Shown in pieces: positions 30,987 to 40,785 of a stretch of 64,000 nt of DNA. The position numbers and the translations under genes were made by a program. Numbering within the stretch: position 1 is the first letter of the stretch; the number at the start of each line of letters is the position of its first letter. The stretch lies in the NCBI RefSeq assembly GCF_003330845.1, contig NZ_CP026121.1, positions 8,475,501-8,539,500 of the forward strand, written 5' to 3'. The notes beneath the pieces were generated by a model. That model was not told the origin of the DNA. It made no database searches and saw only the letters and a list, made by a program, of their open reading frames with translations. The DNA comes from Streptomyces sp. Go-475 (GTDB taxonomy: Bacteria > Actinomycetota > Actinomycetes > Streptomycetales > Streptomycetaceae).

Positions 30987-33900
30987 ATGTCCAGCAGACG
31001 TCGCCTCGCCCGGGTCCTGGCGGCCACCGTCCCCCTGGCGCTCGGGGCGGGGCTCGTGGCCGTGCCGCCCGCCGCTGCCGCCGATCCCCCCGGCAGCGCG
31101 GTCACGGTACGGATCGACCCGTCGTACCGGCAGCAGGAGTTCGAAGGGTGGGGGACGAGCCTCGTCTGGTTCGCCAACATCACCGGCGGCTATCCGGACC
31201 CCATCCGCCGCAAGCTCGTCGACATGCTGTTCGGCGAGGACGGCCTCCGCCTCAACATCGCGCGCTACAACATCGGCGGCGGCAACGCCCCGGACGTCCG
31301 CAAGGACTACATGAAGACCGGCGCGACCATGGAGGGCTTCTGGAAGGCCCCGGAGGGCACCACCCGGGAGGACACCGACTGGTGGAACCCGGACGACCCG
31401 GACCACTGGGACTGGTCCGCCGACGCCAACCAGCGCTGGTGGGTGGACCAGGTCAAGCGCAAGGTGACCCGCTGGGAGGCCTTCAGCAACTCCCCGCCCT
31501 GGTTCCAGACCGTCAGCGGCTACGTCTCCGGCGGCTTCGACGCCAACACCGACCAGATCCGGGCCGACCGCGTCGACGACTTCGCCACCTACCTGGTCAA
31601 GGTGACCGAGCAGCTGGAGAAGAAGCACCGCATCCGCTTCGACACCATCGCCCCGCTCAACGAGCCCAACACCAACTACTGGGGCACCCAGCTCGGCCCC
31701 GACGGGCAGCCCACGGGCGGTCGCCAGGAGGGCGCGCACGCCGGCCCCGAACTCCAGCAGAAGGTCGTCCTGGCCCTGCACCGCGCACTGGAGAACGCCC
31801 GGACCCGCGCCACCGTCTCCGCGATGGACGAGACCAACCCGAGCACCTTCGTCCGCAACTGGAACGCCTACGACAGCTCCGCCCGCGCCGCCGTCGACCA
31901 GCTCAACGTGCACACCTACGGCACCGGCATGCGCACCAGCGCGCGCGACAGCGCCAAGGCCGCGGACAAGAAGTTCTGGATGAGCGAGGTCGAGGGCACC
32001 TGGGGGACCGGCACCGACTTCACCGGCATGGAACCGGGGCTCGGCATCGCCACCCGGGTCGTCGACGACATCCGTGAACTGGAGCCGTCCGCCTGGGTGC
32101 TGTGGCAGCCGATCGAGGACTCCATCCCCCAGGCGGCGGCCGGCAAGAACTGGGGCAGCATCCACATCCCGTTCAACTGCACCGCGAAGGACACCCTGGA
32201 GACCTGCCCGATCCGGGCCAACACCAAGTTCCACACCCTGCGCAACTTCACCCACCACATCCGGCCCGGCGACCACTTCGTGAAGACCGACGACTCCTCC
32301 AGCGTCGCCGCCGTACGCAAGTCCGGCCGCGCGGCGACCGTGGTGCACGTCAACAACGGCACGGCCCCGCGCGCCGTCACCCTGGACCTCGCGAAGTTCC
32401 GGCGCGTCGCCCCCGGCGCCACGGTGACCCCCGTGGTGACCAGCGCCGAGGGCGCACTCGTCCGCGGCACGCCCGTGAAGGTGAAGGACGCCTCCGCCAC
32501 GCTGACCGTGCCGCCGAAGTCGGTCACGACCCTCCTCGTCGACGGCGTGTCCGGTACCGCCGAGGACGCCGCGCTCGTACAGCCCGGCCACGTCTACCGC
32601 CTCCAGGGCGCCCAGAGCGGCAAGTCCCTGGCCCCGGCCGCCGACGGCGACGGCGTCGTCGTCCGCACGAACGACCCGGCCGCCAAGTCCCAGCTGTGGT
32701 CCGTGAAGCGGCTGACCCGCGGTGAGGGCAACCGTGACCGCTACGCCCTCGTCAACGCCTCCGACGGCAGGCGCCTCGCCGTGCGCGACAACGAGGCCGT
32801 ACTCCAGGAAGCGGACGCACCGGCCGCCCAGTGGATCATGTCGACCACCGGGGACGGCACCTGGACCTTCGTGAACGCCGCCACGGGCCGGCTGCTCGAC
32901 GTCGTCGGGCAGTCCACGGCGGACGGCGCCCGCGTCTCGGCCTTCCTGCCGACCTCCGCCGCCAACCAGCGGTGGGGCGTGACCGACGAGACGGTGCTCC
33001 GTACGCAGCCCGCCAAGGCGTTCACCGTCCCCGGCCACGCGCCCGAACTGCCCGCGACCGTGACGCCCGTCTTCCGCGACGGCGCCCGGGGCGCGCTCCC
33101 CGTCGAATGGACGCTGCCCTCGGCGTCACGCTGGCGCGAACCCGGAACCGTACGGGTGAAGGGCCGGGCGACCGACGCGCTGGGCCGGACCGTCCCCGCC
33201 GAGGCGGTCGTCACCGTGGACACCGTCGCCGCCACCCTCCCGGCCCGCGCCAAGACCTACACCGGCGGACGGCCCGCCCTGCCCGCCACGGTCACCGGCG
33301 TCGGACGGCACGGCGGGACCGCCGACCTGCCGGTCACCTGGGACGCCGCACCCGAGGGCGCCTTCGACGAGGCCGGGGTGGTGACCCTGCGCGGCACCGC
33401 CCGGGTCCCCGGCGGGACGGCGGCGGCGGCGACCGCACGCGTCCAGGTCACCGCGCCCCGGGAGACGAACGCCGCGCGCGACGAGGGCGTGACGGTCGGC
33501 GCGACGTACACCGAGAGCGGCTACTCCGCCGAGGGCCTGCGCAACGGGAACACCTCCGAGAAGGCCTGGTCCAACTGGAAGTCGGGCACGAAGAACCCGT
33601 CCGACACCATCACCCTGACCCTGCCGCAGGCCCGTGATCTGACCCGGGTCGTGACCCACTTCCACCGCGACGGCGCCAACGTCAGCTTCGCGGAGTCCCT
33701 CAAGGTGCAGGTGCGCGGCGCCGACGGCACCTGGGCCGACGCGAGCGACACGGTCCCGGTCGGCACCGAGGGCACGCCCGTGGCCGACGTGCCGGTGCGG
33801 GCGAGCGGCCCCGTGACCGGAGTGCGCGTGGTCATGACGGCACGCCCGGGCGGCTACATCACCCTGGGCGAGATCGAGGTGTACGCCAAGGCGCCGGGCA

Positions 33901-34157
33901 CCTCCGCCGACGCCGCCGCGGCCTCGATCGAGGTGGACGGTACGCCGCTGAGCGGCTTCGACCCGGACCGGACGAGCTACCGGACGGCGGTCGACCGCCC
34001 GGACCGGGCCCGTGTCACCGCCACCCCGCGTGACCCCTACGCGAAGGTGACGGTCCGCGAGGACACCTCCCGGGGCAGGACGGCCCGCGTCGTCTCCGTC
34101 ACCGGCGAGGACGGCTCACAGACACGGGAGTACCGGATCGAGCTGACCCGCCGCTGA
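30987..34157 (+). CDS. Secreted modular GH30 glycoside hydrolase (endo-beta-1,6-galactanase-like)
   Basis: 1056 residues from ATG 30987, with GAAGGGA upstream. Signal peptide about 1-34. GH30 catalytic domain to about 480: LRLNIARYNIGGGN, the acid/base glutamate in PLNEPNTNYWG (Glu226) and the nucleophile region WMSEVEGTWG (about Glu334). Then a ricin-like beta-trefoil (about 545-680; PGHVYRLQGAQSGKSL, TGRLLDVVGQS), two bacterial Ig-like modules, an F5/8-type carbohydrate-binding module (about 845-960; SGYSAEGLRNGNTSEKAWSN) and a cadherin-like C-terminal domain. It probably attacks beta-1,6-galactan side chains of plant arabinogalactan. A strong terminator follows. Confidence 0.9.
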   Translation: MSSRRRLARVLAATVPLALGAGLVAVPPAAAADPPGSAVTVRIDPSYRQQEFEGWGTSLVWFANITGGYPDPIRRKLVDMLFGEDGLRLNIARYNIGGGNAPDVRKDYMKTGATMEGFWKAPEGTTREDTDWWNPDDPDHWDWSADANQRWWVDQVKRKVTRWEAFSNSPPWFQTVSGYVSGGFDANTDQIRADRVDDFATYLVKVTEQLEKKHRIRFDTIAPLNEPNTNYWGTQLGPDGQPTGGRQEGAHAGPELQQKVVLALHRALENARTRATVSAMDETNPSTFVRNWNAYDSSARAAVDQLNVHTYGTGMRTSARDSAKAADKKFWMSEVEGTWGTGTDFTGMEPGLGIATRVVDDIRELEPSAWVLWQPIEDSIPQAAAGKNWGSIHIPFNCTAKDTLETCPIRANTKFHTLRNFTHHIRPGDHFVKTDDSSSVAAVRKSGRAATVVHVNNGTAPRAVTLDLAKFRRVAPGATVTPVVTSAEGALVRGTPVKVKDASATLTVPPKSVTTLLVDGVSGTAEDAALVQPGHVYRLQGAQSGKSLAPAADGDGVVVRTNDPAAKSQLWSVKRLTRGEGNRDRYALVNASDGRRLAVRDNEAVLQEADAPAAQWIMSTTGDGTWTFVNAATGRLLDVVGQSTADGARVSAFLPTSAANQRWGVTDETVLRTQPAKAFTVPGHAPELPATVTPVFRDGARGALPVEWTLPSASRWREPGTVRVKGRATDALGRTVPAEAVVTVDTVAATLPARAKTYTGGRPALPATVTGVGRHGGTADLPVTWDAAPEGAFDEAGVVTLRGTARVPGGTAAAATARVQVTAPRETNAARDEGVTVGATYTESGYSAEGLRNGNTSEKAWSNWKSGTKNPSDTITLTLPQARDLTRVVTHFHRDGANVSFAESLKVQVRGADGTWADASDTVPVGTEGTPVADVPVRASGPVTGVRVVMTARPGGYITLGEIEVYAKAPGTSADAAAASIEVDGTPLSGFDPDRTSYRTAVDRPDRARVTATPRDPYAKVTVREDTSRGRTARVVSVTGEDGSQTREYRIELTRR

Positions 34158-34163
34158 CGCGCC

Positions 34164-34193
34164 AAAGCGCGGGGCCCGCACGCCCCGCGCTTT
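34164..34193. terminator. Strong terminator between GH30 and GAPDH genes
   Basis: A perfect 12-base stem, AAAGCGCGGGGC with GCCCCGCGCTTT, and a 6-base loop, between the convergent stops at 34157 and 34224. The run of T at its right end gives a classical terminator for the plus strand. Confidence 0.85.
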
Positions 34194-34223
34194 CACGGCA
34201 CCGCTGCACCGGCACCGCGCGGA

Positions 34224-35669
34224 TCAGACCGCCGGAGCCGGGTACGTCGGGTACTCCACGCCCGACACGTGCTGCACGACCCGGATCACCTGGCACGAGT
34301 AGCCGAACTCGTTGTCGTACCAGAGGTAGAGGATCGCGTTGTCGCCCTCGACCTTGGTGGCGCCGGCGTCGACGATCGAGGCGTGGCGCGAGCCGATGAA
34401 GTCGCTGGAGACCGCGTCGGGGGCGCTGATGAAGTCGATCTGGCGCTTCAGCGGCGAGGTGAGGGACACCTCGCGCAGGTAGTCGAGGACCTCCTGCCGG
34501 GTGGTCTCGCGCGCGAGCTGCAGGTTGAGGATCGCGATGGAGACGTCCGGCACCGGCACCCGGATGGAGCTGCCGGTGATCTTCGCCTTGAGGTCGGGCA
34601 GCGCCTTGGCGACGGCGGAGGCGGCACCGGTCTCGGTGATGACCATGTTGAGCGGCGCGGACCGGCCCCGGCGCTCGGACTTGTGGTAGTTGTCCAGCAG
34701 GTTCTGGTCGTTGGTGAACGAGTGGACCGTCTCCACGTGGCCGCGCTGGACGCCGAACTCGTCGTCCATCGCCTTCAGCGGCGGCACTATGGCGTTCGTG
34801 GTGCAGGACGCGCAGGACAGGATCTGCTCGTCCGGCTTGATCGTGTCGTGGTTGACGCCGTGCACGATGTTCGGGACGTCGCCCTTGCCCGGCGCGGTCA
34901 GCACGACCTTGTCGATACCGGGACGCAGGTGCTGCGACAGGCCCTCGCGGTCGCGCCACTTGCCGGTGTTGTCGATGAGGATGGCGTCCTTGATGCCGTA
35001 CGCCGTGTAGTCGACCTCGGACGGGTCGTTCGCGTAGATCACCTTGATGGCGTTGCCGTTGGCGACGATCGTGCTGTTCGCCTCGTCGACGGTGATCGTG
35101 CCCTGGAACTGGCCGTGGATGGAGTCGCGGCGCAGCAGCGAGGCGCGCTTGACGATGTCCTGCTCGCCCCCGCCGCGCACGACGATGGCCCGCAGGCGCA
35201 GGCCGTTGCCCGAGCCGGACTTCTCGATGAGCAGCCGGGCGACCAGCCGGCCGATGCGGCCGAAGCCGTAGAGGACGACGTCGCGCCCCTCGCGGCGCTC
35301 GATCTTGTTGGCGCCGGTGGCCCCGGCGACGGCCTCGGCGGTGAACTCCGCGACCGACAGACCGCGGTCGTCCTCCCGGTACGTCGCGGCGAGCATGCCG
35401 ATGTCGATCTGGGAGGGCCCGAGGTCGAGCTCGGCGAGGGTCTTCAGGAACGGCAGCGTCTCGGTGACCGAGAGCTCCGCGCCGGCGATCTGCCGGGCGA
35501 ACCGGTGGGTCTTGAGGATGCTGACCACCGACTTGTTCACCAGGGAGCGGCTGTGCAGCAGGACCGTCACGTCCCGCTCCCGGTGCAGCTTCCCGATGAT
35601 CGGGATCATCGACTCCGCGATCTCCTCGCGGTTCTTCCAATTGGTGAACGAGTCCTCGTTGGCAGTCAC
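34224..35669 (-). CDS. gap: Glyceraldehyde-3-phosphate dehydrogenase with N-terminal extension
   Basis: 481 residues from GTG 35669. The catalytic body starts near residue 125: NAD-binding YGFGRIGRLVARLL (about 132-146), catalytic SCASCTTNA with Cys289, and YDNEFGYSCQVIRV at the end. Typical GAPDH is about 335 residues; the first ~125 residues (NWKNREEIAESMIPIIGKLH, RDVTVLLHSRSLVNKSVVSI) are an extra domain found in a subset of actinobacterial and some other bacterial GAPDH, of unknown role. It catalyses oxidation and phosphorylation of glyceraldehyde 3-phosphate; this form is probably a second, specialised isoenzyme. Confidence 0.93.
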   Translation of the reverse strand: MTANEDSFTNWKNREEIAESMIPIIGKLHRERDVTVLLHSRSLVNKSVVSILKTHRFARQIAGAELSVTETLPFLKTLAELDLGPSQIDIGMLAATYREDDRGLSVAEFTAEAVAGATGANKIERREGRDVVLYGFGRIGRLVARLLIEKSGSGNGLRLRAIVVRGGGEQDIVKRASLLRRDSIHGQFQGTITVDEANSTIVANGNAIKVIYANDPSEVDYTAYGIKDAILIDNTGKWRDREGLSQHLRPGIDKVVLTAPGKGDVPNIVHGVNHDTIKPDEQILSCASCTTNAIVPPLKAMDDEFGVQRGHVETVHSFTNDQNLLDNYHKSERRGRSAPLNMVITETGAASAVAKALPDLKAKITGSSIRVPVPDVSIAILNLQLARETTRQEVLDYLREVSLTSPLKRQIDFISAPDAVSSDFIGSRHASIVDAGATKVEGDNAILYLWYDNEFGYSCQVIRVVQHVSGVEYPTYPAPAV

Positions 35670-35825
35670 GAATCCATCTTTCGAGCTAGGTGGCGCTCAT
35701 ATGTTAAACCGTCGATTTCCTGATCATGAACGGGGGTCTCCGGAGCGTTCGGCCGGCTCCCCGCGCGCCCCGGAGGGCCCGGCCTGAGACGATCGGAACG
35801 GAGCTTCCGCGCGAAAGGGACGCGC

Positions 35826-36734
35826 ATGGACTACGACGCCGTGGCCGACGAGCTGTACGCCCTGCGGCCGGAGGAGTTCACCGCCGCCCGGGCCGCGGCC
35901 GTGGCGGCCGCCCGCACCGCCGGCGACCGGGAACTCGCCGAGCGCATCGGGGCGTTGCGCAAGCCCAGCCTCGCGGCCTGGGCCGGCAACCTTCTGGTCC
36001 GCAGCCGGCCCGGCGAGGTCGAGCCGCTGCTCCGGCTGGGGGAGGGCCTGCGCCGGGCCCACCAGGACCTGGACGGCACCCAGCTGCGCGAGCTGAGCCG
36101 TCGGCAGCACGCGCTCATCCGCGCCCTGTCCGCGCAGACCCGGCAGCTCGCGCAGGAGGCCGGCCACCCGATCGGCGACAGCGTGCTCCGCGAGGTCGAG
36201 AACACTCTGCACGCCGTCCTGGCCGACCCCGAGGCCGCCGAGGCCTGGGCGAGTGGCCGGCTGACCAAGCCGCTCAGCGCCACCGTCGGCTTCCCGGCCG
36301 CCGCGGAAGGCGCCGGACCGCGGCGCCGCACACCCGCCGAGGCCCCCGGCCGCCGCGACGGGAAGGCCGAAGGCGGCCGCTCCGGCACGAAGGCCGACGA
36401 CAGCCGCTCCGACAAGAAGGCCGACGACCGGCAGCGCAGACGGCTGGCCGAAGCCCGCCAGGACGCCGCGGGGGCGGAGCGCGAACTGCGGACCCGGAAG
36501 GACGAGGCAGCGGCCGCGAAACAGGCCGCCGAGGAGGCGAAGCAGCAGGTGGAACGCCTGCAGCGGCGCGTCGACGAGCTCACCGAGGAGCTGGAGCGCA
36601 CCAGGGGCGAACACCAGCAGGCCAGCTTCGCCGAGCGGTCGGCCCGCGAGCGCGCCCGCGACGCCGACCGCCGCCTCCGCGAGGCCGACCGCCGGGCGTC
36701 GACGGCCGCGGCCCGTCTCGCCCGCCTGACCTAG
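35826..36734 (+). CDS. Coiled-coil hypothetical protein
   Basis: 302 residues from ATG 35826 with GAAAGGGA upstream. The first ~155 residues are helical (EFTAARAAAVAAARTAGDRE, LRKPSLAAWAGNLLVRSRPG), a pattern of an actinomycete-restricted family. A charged, low-complexity hinge (residues ~160-200; GTKADDSRSDKKADDRQRRR) comes next. A ~100-residue coiled coil (AAAAKQAAEEAKQQVERLQR, RVDELTEELERTRGEHQQ) ends the protein. The TAG stop overlaps the first bases of the palindromic element at 36733. No function assigned. Confidence 0.75.
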   Translation: MDYDAVADELYALRPEEFTAARAAAVAAARTAGDRELAERIGALRKPSLAAWAGNLLVRSRPGEVEPLLRLGEGLRRAHQDLDGTQLRELSRRQHALIRALSAQTRQLAQEAGHPIGDSVLREVENTLHAVLADPEAAEAWASGRLTKPLSATVGFPAAAEGAGPRRRTPAEAPGRRDGKAEGGRSGTKADDSRSDKKADDRQRRRLAEARQDAAGAERELRTRKDEAAAAKQAAEEAKQQVERLQRRVDELTEELERTRGEHQQASFAERSARERARDADRRLREADRRASTAAARLARLT

Positions 36735-36909
36735 GGGGTGTCCGCAAAGTCCCGCCTGCCCCGCGACGCCCGGCACGCCCTCTCGCCGCACCGGGCGAAC
36801 ACCCGAGTACAACCAGTACGCGGGCGTCCGCCCGGCACGCCGAGAGAACGCGCCGAACGCCGCGGGGCCCGCCCTCCGGGCGGACGGCGGGACTTTGCGG
36901 ACACCCCCT
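36733..36909. repeat. 177-bp palindromic element with 24-bp perfect terminal inverted repeats
   Basis: The ends 36733-36756 and 36886-36909 are perfect 24-base inverted repeats (AGGGGGTGTCCGCAAAGTCC at the left edge). The interior continues as an imperfect palindrome: GCCCCGCG...CCGGGCG on the left mirrors the right half, down to GTAC-AACCA-GTAC in the centre. The whole can fold as one long hairpin. The stop codon of the upstream gene lies in its first two bases. It has no coding gene and no recognisable target-site duplication. It resembles a MITE or a dispersed palindromic repeat and may also act as a terminator. Confidence 0.8.
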
Positions 36910-37022
36910 GGGGCCCCTCGCCCGGTCGGCCACGTGGTTGTCGCACCCGGCCCCTGTGACATGACTCACAGATCCCTGCCAGAACGGCCGCCCCGCAAGG
37001 CCTCACCCGCACGACACCAAAA

Positions 37023-37077
37023 TTGAACCGTTCGTTTTCTTGAATCAGTCGTGTTTGTGCCGCTACGTTGTCCCGCA
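37023..37077 (+). promoter_or_regulatory. furA promoter for a probable leaderless transcript
   Basis: TTGAAT (37040-37045) and TACGTT (37064-37069) with an 18-base spacer place the transcript start at about 37077, the A of the furA start codon; no ribosome binding site is present. TTGAAC at 37023-37028 makes a direct repeat with the -35. AT-rich DNA here may hold the operator for the peroxide-sensing Fur protein. Confidence 0.6.
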
Positions 37078-37514
37078 TGACCGCATCCGGGACCCCGACC
37101 ACCGCCGAGGAGCTGCGCGGTGCCGGCCTGCGGGTGACGGCAGCCCGCGTCGCGCTGCTCGAGACCGTGCGGGACGGTGACCACCTCGGTGCCGAGGCCA
37201 TCGCGTCCGAGGTCCGCGGCCGCGTCGGCCACATCTCCGTCCAGGCCGTCTACGAGGGGCTCCACGCACTCACCGCGGCGGGACTCATACGCCGCCTCGA
37301 CCCACCCGGCAGCCCGGCCCTCTACGAGGGACGGGTCGGCGACAACCACCACCACCTCGTGTGCCGGTCGTGCGGAGCCGTCGCCGACGTCGACTGCGCG
37401 GTCGGCCACGCCCCCTGCCTGACCGCGTCCGACGACCGCGGCTTCGCCGTCGACGAGGCGGAGGTCATCTACTGGGGCCTGTGCCCCGCCTGTTCCACCG
37501 CTCGCAGTTCCTGA
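37077..37514 (+). CDS. furA: Fur-family peroxide-sensing repressor (FurA/CatR-type)
   Basis: 145 residues from ATG 37077; TTG 37068 is an in-frame alternative. Winged helix (LRVTAARVALLETVRDGDHL, ISVQAVYEGLHALTAAGLIR) and the regulatory metal site DNHHHLVCRSCGAVADVDC are present, with CxxC and a closing CPAC. It ends 50 bases before katG. In actinobacteria, FurA proteins linked to katG repress it with a metal cofactor and lose DNA binding when oxidised by peroxide. That role is very likely here. The predicted promoter gives a leaderless mRNA. Confidence 0.93.
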   Translation: MTASGTPTTAEELRGAGLRVTAARVALLETVRDGDHLGAEAIASEVRGRVGHISVQAVYEGLHALTAAGLIRRLDPPGSPALYEGRVGDNHHHLVCRSCGAVADVDCAVGHAPCLTASDDRGFAVDEAEVIYWGLCPACSTARSS

Positions 37515-37540
37515 GCACGTGATCCACCCGAGCACCGTGA

Positions 37541-39790
<2,250 letters not shown>

Positions 39791-39806
39791 TCAACCCCGC
39801 GTGACA

Positions 39807-39838
39807 GGACGCCCCGGGCCGGCCGGCCCGGGGCGTCC
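39807..39838 (+). terminator. katG terminator
   Basis: A perfect 14-base stem, GGACGCCCCGGGCC with GGCCCGGGGCGTCC, with a 4-base loop, 17 bases past the katG stop. Confidence 0.9.
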
Positions 39839-39957
39839 GCGTGTCTGTCCTGATGGATCGTCAAAGACCGTTCAAGGTAAGAACATCACTTACCCAACTC
39901 TCACCATGAAACGGCAAGGAACGCACTCCCGCGCGGATTCGGTCATACGTTCTGGCC

Positions 39958-40739
39958 GTGAATACTGATTCCCTTGCCGACAGAGGCCCGGGCCGTGCAC
40001 CGCACCCCTTCGCCGGTCCACGGCCGACCACCGGCGGCCCCGTCCGCCGCACCCTGCTGCGCACCGCGCTGACCGGGGCCGCAGCCCTCGGCGCGGGCCT
40101 CGGCGCTGCCCGGCCCGCCACCGCCGCCCCCACAGCCCGGGCACCGGTCACCGGCCCGCCACACCGGGCGAGGCCCTCAAGGAGCTGGCCGCCGGCAACC
40201 GCCGCTGGCGCGACTACCGCGAACGCCACCCGCACGAAGACCCCGAGCTCCGCCGGACGCTGACGACGGCCCAGCACCCCTTCGCGGTCGTGCTCGGCTG
40301 CATCGACTCGCGCGTGCCCCCGGAGCTGGTCTTCGACCAGGGACTGGGCGACCTGATGACCGTCCGGACCGCCGGCGAGGTCCTCGACGAGGCCGTACTC
40401 GGCAGCGTCGCCTACGGCGTCCTGGAACTCGGCATACCCCTGGTCGTCGTCCTCGGCCACCAGTCGTGCGGCGCGGTCCGCGCCGCCGTCGAGGCCGAGG
40501 AGTCCGGCGGCCGCCTGCCCGCGCACATCCAGTACCTGGCCGACCAGATCAGCCCCGCGATAGACCACGGCAAGGAGGGCGACGCGCGCGTCGACGCGAC
40601 CGTCGACGCCAACGTCCGGCTCGTGCGCGCCCGGCTGGCCGCGGAGCCCGACCTCGCCGCCAAGGTCGACACCGGCCGGCTGGCGATCGTCGGTGCCCGC
40701 TACGAACTGAGCACCCAGGCCGTCCACCGCATCGCCTGA
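39958..40739 (+). pseudogene. Tat-type beta-carbonic anhydrase, frameshifted
   Basis: Two frames make up one gene. From GTG 39958, frame 1 encodes a Tat signal (PVRRTLLRTALTGAAALGAG then AARPATAA). At about 40150 the homologous sequence moves to the -1 frame, which encodes GEALKELAAGNRRWRDYRER, then the zinc motif GCIDSRVPPELVFD and GHQSCGAV. It ends at TGA 40739. The zinc ligands Cys, His, Cys and the Asp-Arg dyad are intact. A single missing base in ACCGGCCCGCCACACCGGGC (around 40150-40170) would explain the break: a true mutation or a sequencing error. The short ORF from GTG 40290 alone lacks the first part of the fold. No ribosome binding site; TACGTT seven bases before the GTG suggests a leaderless transcript. 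Confidence 0.8.
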
Positions 40740-40743
40740 GAAC

Positions 40744-40780
40744 CGGCCCGGTCCGCCGCACACCACGGCGGACCGGGCCG
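40744..40780. terminator. Bidirectional terminator between carbonic anhydrase and Tat-exported protein genes
   Basis: A perfect 14-base stem, CGGCCCGGTCCGCC with GGCGGACCGGGCCG, and a 9-base loop between the convergent stops at 40739 and 40786. Confidence 0.85.
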
Positions 40781-40785
40781 TCCCG

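Noticed and set aside
34269..35723. Plus-strand frame opposite GAPDH
   Set aside because: GAPDH motifs on the minus strand are intact, so this frame is antisense noise.
36738..36959. Small ORFs on both strands within the 177-bp palindrome
   Set aside because: They arise from the hairpin sequence itself, read almost the same on both strands, and have no ribosome binding site.
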